This document shows, piece after piece, positions 7,337-9,705 of a stretch of 9,705 nucleotides of DNA; positions within the stretch are counted from its first letter, which is position 1, and every line of letters begins with the position of its first letter. This stretch comes from UBA8752 sp049610565 (GTDB taxonomy: Bacteria > Bacteroidota > Bacteroidia > Flavobacteriales_D > Sanyastnellaceae), in assembly GCA_049610565.1 (NCBI GenBank), contig JBMYZR010000070.1:1-9705 (forward strand). The letters run 5' to 3'. The notes beneath the pieces are model-generated. The model was given only the letters and a program-made list of their open reading frames with translations, ran no database searches and was not told where the DNA came from. The translations under genes were made by a program, and so were the position numbers.

Positions 7337-7383
7337 GGTCAATGCGGTGTTGGTCCGCCTCCCGGTGTCGGAAGGACGGGGCG

Positions 7384-7416
7384 CGAAAGTACTGCCGGCC
7401 CGAGGGGCCGGTCAAA
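7384..7416 (-). promoter_or_regulatory. icd promoter with an inverted repeat in its spacer
   Basis: On the minus strand TTTG (complement of 7413-7416) is followed by exactly 21 bases and TACTTTCG (complement of 7384-7391). This fits the Bacteroidota TTTG-N19-21-TAnnTTTG promoter with one mismatch in the -7 box. The leader to the icd ATG would be about 40 bases. The spacer is filled by the palindrome at 7395-7411. Confidence 0.6.
7395..7411. repeat. 17-base inverted repeat between icd promoter boxes
   Basis: CCGGCCC and GGGCCGG form a perfect 7-base inverted repeat around GAG. It lies wholly between the -33 and -7 boxes of the predicted icd promoter. It could be an operator, or a GC hairpin acting on transcripts arriving from ndk. 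No T-run follows on either strand, so it is a poor terminator by itself. Confidence 0.6.
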
Positions 7417-7435
7417 TCGTGTCCTCAAGACACGA
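7413..7435 (-). terminator. Probable ndk terminator
   Basis: On the minus strand TCGTGTC and GACACGA form a 7-base-pair stem with a five-base loop (7417-7435), followed by TTTG. It starts 22 bases after the ndk stop codon. The T-run is short, so termination may be partial. The same TTTG is the -33 box of the predicted icd promoter. Confidence 0.5.
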
Positions 7436-7457
7436 GACGGCGGACGTTGCCGGGAGC

Positions 7458-7877
7458 TCAGGCGAGCTCGCGCTCGCTGAAGTAGAAGCTGCCCTCGATG
7501 GCGGCGTTCTCGTCGCTGTCGCTGCCGTGGACGGCGTTGGCGGCGATGCTCTCCGCGAAGTCGGCGCGGATGGTGCCGGGCGCGGCCTCAGCCGGGTTGG
7601 TGGCCCCGATCAGGGTGCGGAAGTCGGCCACAGCGTTGTCCTTCTCGAGGATGGCGGCCACAATGGGACCGCTGCTCATGTACTCGGTGAGCTCGCCGAA
7701 GAAAGGACGCTCGCTGTGCACGGCGTAGAAGGCCTGGGCATCGGCGAGGCTGAGTTGGGTCCACTTCATCGCCTTGATGGTGAATCCGGCTTCGATGATG
7801 CGGTCGATGATCTTTCCAGTGTTGCCGGCGCCGGTGGCGTCGGGCTTGATCATGGTAAACGTGCGGTTGGTGGCCAT
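7458..7877 (-). CDS. ndk: Nucleoside diphosphate kinase
   Basis: The 139-residue cytosolic enzyme transfers the gamma-phosphate between nucleoside tri- and diphosphates through a phosphohistidine intermediate. The family's N-terminal signature TFTMIKPDA (residues 6-14, Lys11 conserved) is present. So is the active-site motif NAVHGSDS with the catalytic His117, along with the usual central Y..H..RPFF..L..YM.SGP segment. Length is normal. The ATG at 7875-7877 gives the expected N-terminus; the longer open frame reaching 8006 would add an unrelated extension across the promoter and was not used. It is divergent from the cyanophycinase-like gene (85 bases between starts) and upstream of icd. A-rich sequence (TCAAAGAGC) before the ATG, rather than a Shine-Dalgarno, suits Bacteroidota translation initiation. 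Confidence 0.97.
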   Translation of the reverse strand: MATNRTFTMIKPDATGAGNTGKIIDRIIEAGFTIKAMKWTQLSLADAQAFYAVHSERPFFGELTEYMSSGPIVAAILEKDNAVADFRTLIGATNPAEAAPGTIRADFAESIAANAVHGSDSDENAAIEGSFYFSERELA

Positions 7878-7912
7878 GCTCTTTGATGTTGAGGGTGTGC
7901 GCTTTCGCGCCG

Positions 7913-7920
7913 CAAAAATA
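7913..7920 (-). promoter_or_regulatory. ndk promoter -7 box
   Basis: TATTTTTG on the minus strand is a perfect match to TAnnTTTG and lies 35 bases before the ndk ATG. No clear -33 TTTG is visible at the expected distance. Confidence 0.6.
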
Positions 7921-7950
7921 GCGCAGGGCTGGCCATTCCGCGCCGTGGGC

Positions 7951-7958
7951 GAATTTTG
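7951..7958 (+). promoter_or_regulatory. Possible -7 box of the cyanophycinase-like gene
   Basis: GAATTTTG differs from TAnnTTTG by one base and ends 4 bases before the ATG at 7963. No -33 element is evident. Confidence 0.35.
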
Positions 7959-7962
7959 GTCC

Positions 7963-9369
7963 ATGTCAGCCCGTGGAACCTCCTCCCTCCCCGCTCGCCT
8001 CTGCACCTGCCTCGTGACCGCCTCGCTGGCGCTCTTGCCGGCCTTGGCCTTGGCTCAGCCCATCCAGACCTGGCGACTCGGACCGGACACCGACACGGAG
8101 GCCACACCGCTCGGAGGCATCGTGCTGTCGGGCGGTGCCGGGGAAGTCGACCCCGCCATGCAGTGGTTCCTCCAACGGGCTGGCGGCGGCGACGTGCTCA
8201 TTCTCCGGGTGAGCGGATCGGACGGGTACCAGGACTACTTCTACAACGAGCTCGGGGTCGATGTCGCCAGCGTGGAGACCATCAAATTCACGGCACCTTC
8301 GGCCGCCTCTGCCGACTATGTCGTCCAGCGCATTGCCGAAGCCGAAGCCGTCTGGCTCGCCGGCGGCGACCAGAGCCACTACGTCGACTACTGGCAAGGC
8401 ACACCCGTCGAGGATGGACTCCACGCACTCGTGGCCCGGGGCGGCGCCATCGGCGGCATCTCGGCGGGCATGGCCGTCCTCGGTGGCGGCTACTTCGCGG
8501 CAGGCAACGGCACGGTCTACAGCGACGAAGCCCTCGCCGACCCCTATGATGAGGACGTGGACGTCCGCCACGGGGATTTCCTCGAACTGCCCCACCTCTC
8601 CAACACGATCACCGACACCCACTTCGACGATCCGGACCGCCGCGGCCGGCTGTTGACCTTCCTCGCCCGGCTCTCGGTGGACCATGGCGTCGAACTGCCC
8701 CGCGCGATCGCCTGCGAGGAATACACCGCCGTCGGCATCCAACCTGACGGCCTGGCCCGGGTGTGGGGCGAGTGGCCAGACTACGGGGACTACGCTTACT
8801 TCGTGCGGCCCGGCTGCACGGAGCTCATGAGCGGCAGTGGTCCCGTTCCCGACCTCTGTGTCGCCGGCGCGCCGCTCACCTGGGGCCTCTCTCCCGCCGC
8901 CGCCGGTAACGACGATGGACAAGGTGGCCTCATCGCCGCCAAAGTGCCTGGCGGATACAACGGCCCCGTCGCCTTCGACCTCAACAGCTGGCTCCCAGTG
9001 GACGACGCCGAGTGGGAACGCTGGACCGCAGACGGAGAAGGCGGATTCCACACCGGTCCGTTGCCCCCGACCGAAGCCCCCGAAGCCGTCACAGGTTGCG
9101 GACTGGACCTGACCGGCGTGACGCCCCCCCTCACCGACACCGGCTCAGCGCCGGCCTTGACCCTGCTCCGCTCCCGCCCCGATCATTGGCTCCTTCAAAG
9201 CCGCCATCCCGAACCCGCAGAGGGCGCGCTCTACACCAGCGATGGCCACCTCATCGGCCGCCCCATGATCGAACCGGGCACCCAACCCCTGCCCCGGCCT
9301 GCCGGCGTCCGCGGTACGTTGCTCCTGCGGGTGGGCGCTGACGCCCTGCGGCTTCCGTCCCTCCGCTGA
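7963..9369 (+). CDS. Secreted cyanophycinase-like peptidase (family S51)
   Basis: The 468-residue protein begins with a signal peptide (hydrophobic core about 13-30, probable cleavage after ALA at 31). I used the ATG at 7963 because longer in-frame starts run back through the ndk gene and promoter. Family S51 features are present: LSGGAGEVD near the mature N-terminus, AGGDQ with GGDQ at 134-137, GISAGM with nucleophile Ser167, DTHF with His220, and CEEYTAVGI with Glu253 as candidate third catalytic residue. Cyanophycinases cut the beta-Asp-Arg polymer cyanophycin; other S51 members are aspartyl dipeptidases, so the substrate is not certain. The catalytic part ends near residue 320, and about 150 further residues follow. 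The last 60 or so (ALYTSDGHLIG..., GTLLLRVG) loosely resemble a type IX secretion C-terminal domain. rocD starts 17 bases downstream. Confidence 0.82.
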   Translation: MSARGTSSLPARLCTCLVTASLALLPALALAQPIQTWRLGPDTDTEATPLGGIVLSGGAGEVDPAMQWFLQRAGGGDVLILRVSGSDGYQDYFYNELGVDVASVETIKFTAPSAASADYVVQRIAEAEAVWLAGGDQSHYVDYWQGTPVEDGLHALVARGGAIGGISAGMAVLGGGYFAAGNGTVYSDEALADPYDEDVDVRHGDFLELPHLSNTITDTHFDDPDRRGRLLTFLARLSVDHGVELPRAIACEEYTAVGIQPDGLARVWGEWPDYGDYAYFVRPGCTELMSGSGPVPDLCVAGAPLTWGLSPAAAGNDDGQGGLIAAKVPGGYNGPVAFDLNSWLPVDDAEWERWTADGEGGFHTGPLPPTEAPEAVTGCGLDLTGVTPPLTDTGSAPALTLLRSRPDHWLLQSRHPEPAEGALYTSDGHLIGRPMIEPGTQPLPRPAGVRGTLLLRVGADALRLPSLR

Positions 9370-9373
9370 GCCG

Positions 9374-9381
9374 TATTTTTG
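9374..9381 (+). promoter_or_regulatory. rocD promoter -7 box
   Basis: TATTTTTG perfectly matches TAnnTTTG and ends 5 bases before the rocD ATG at 9387, within the 17-base gap after the previous stop codon. The transcript would be leaderless or nearly so. The -33 region would fall inside the upstream gene, where no clear TTTG is seen. Confidence 0.6.
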
Positions 9382-9386
9382 GGGAC

Positions 9387-9705
9387 ATGACCGGAAACCC
9401 GACCCACCGCCCCGCCTCCTCCGCCGAGGCCATGGACATGGAGAACCGCTACGGCGCCCACAACTACCACCCCCTCCCGGTGGTGCTGGACAAGGCCGAT
9501 GGCGTCTACTGCTGGGACATCGAGGGCAAGCGGTACTATGATTTCCTGAGCGCATACAGCGCCGTCAACCAGGGACACGGTCACCCCCGCATCGTGGGCG
9601 CGATGACGGAGCAGGCCGAGAAGCTCACGCTCACGTCCCGCGCCTTCTACAACAGCGTGCTCGGCCCCTACGAGAAGTATGTCACCGAGTATTTCGGCTA
9701 CGACA
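9387..9705 (+). CDS. rocD: Ornithine aminotransferase, N-terminal part (3' end outside window)
   Basis: The first 106 residues of a PLP-dependent class III aminotransferase are visible. Ornithine aminotransferase converts ornithine and 2-oxoglutarate to glutamate semialdehyde and glutamate, in arginine and ornithine breakdown or proline synthesis. The stretch YGAHNYHPLPVVL, then KRYYDFLSAYSAVNQGHGHP, then KLTLTSRAFYNSVLGPYEKY is characteristic of the ornithine--oxo-acid transaminase group. The PLP lysine lies beyond the window. The ATG at 9387 gives about 15 residues before the conserved start; ATG codons at residues 16 and 18 are possible alternatives, but the first fits the promoter box spacing. 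It follows the cyanophycinase-like gene closely and on the same strand. Confidence 0.95.
   Translation, partial: MTGNPTHRPASSAEAMDMENRYGAHNYHPLPVVLDKADGVYCWDIEGKRYYDFLSAYSAVNQGHGHPRIVGAMTEQAEKLTLTSRAFYNSVLGPYEKYVTEYFGYD

Noticed and set aside
6170..7480. Long plus-strand open frame (436 codons) antisense to icd
   Set aside because: It is a shadow of the icd reading frame in GC-rich DNA; the product is a low-complexity Val/Leu/Asp/Gly-rich string with no motif, while the opposite strand encodes an intact enzyme.
7774..7962. N-terminal extension of the cyanophycinase-like protein
   Set aside because: It would run antisense through ndk and its promoter; the ATG at 7963 directly yields a proper signal peptide.
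7878..8006. N-terminal extension of Ndk
   Set aside because: NDK family proteins begin just before the TFTMIKPDA motif, and the extension crosses the perfect TATTTTTG box.
7966..9051. Minus-strand open frame (361 codons) antisense to the cyanophycinase-like gene
   Set aside because: Compositional shadow; the plus strand carries the signal peptide and catalytic motifs in a consistent frame.

Overview
The window looks like a chromosomal piece of a high-GC member of the Bacteroidota. Three things suggest this. Most free-standing genes are preceded by boxes resembling the Bacteroidota -7 element (TAnnTTTG), and Shine-Dalgarno sites are weak or absent. The first gene fragment looks like the end of a FISUMP-type secreted protein. 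The ornithine aminotransferase and secreted cyanophycinase-like genes also fit that phylum. This assignment is inference; there is no rRNA or marker phylogeny here.

Layout. Positions 2-214 hold the 3' end of a secreted-protein-like gene. Positions 311-1141 encode a membrane-bound fatty acid hydroxylase / sterol desaturase family enzyme. It converges on a tiny two-helix membrane protein gene (1205-1414, minus strand), with a shared hairpin between them. Positions 1561-6035 form a tight four-gene operon in which every junction overlaps: a predicted outer-membrane beta-barrel, a half-size PstS-like periplasmic protein, an 879-residue hybrid histidine kinase and a separate HPt protein. The operon ends at a strong bidirectional terminator (6058-6081) facing the minus-strand isocitrate dehydrogenase gene icd. 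Upstream of icd on the same strand lies ndk. A secreted S51/cyanophycinase-like peptidase gene (7963-9369) is divergent from ndk, and the start of rocD follows it after 17 bases.

How they may work together. The four-gene operon is the most interesting part. Porin, solute-binding-like protein, membrane hybrid kinase and HPt together look like an envelope-to-cytoplasm sensory phosphorelay, perhaps for phosphate or another anion. No transporter and no DNA-binding response regulator lie in the window, so ligand and output are unknown. icd and ndk are housekeeping genes. The cyanophycinase-like gene next to rocD could link release of arginine-rich peptide to arginine/ornithine catabolism, but that is only a neighbourhood argument. 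I see no tRNA, rRNA, CRISPR array, insertion sequence or phage gene. No gap between genes exceeds about 150 bases.
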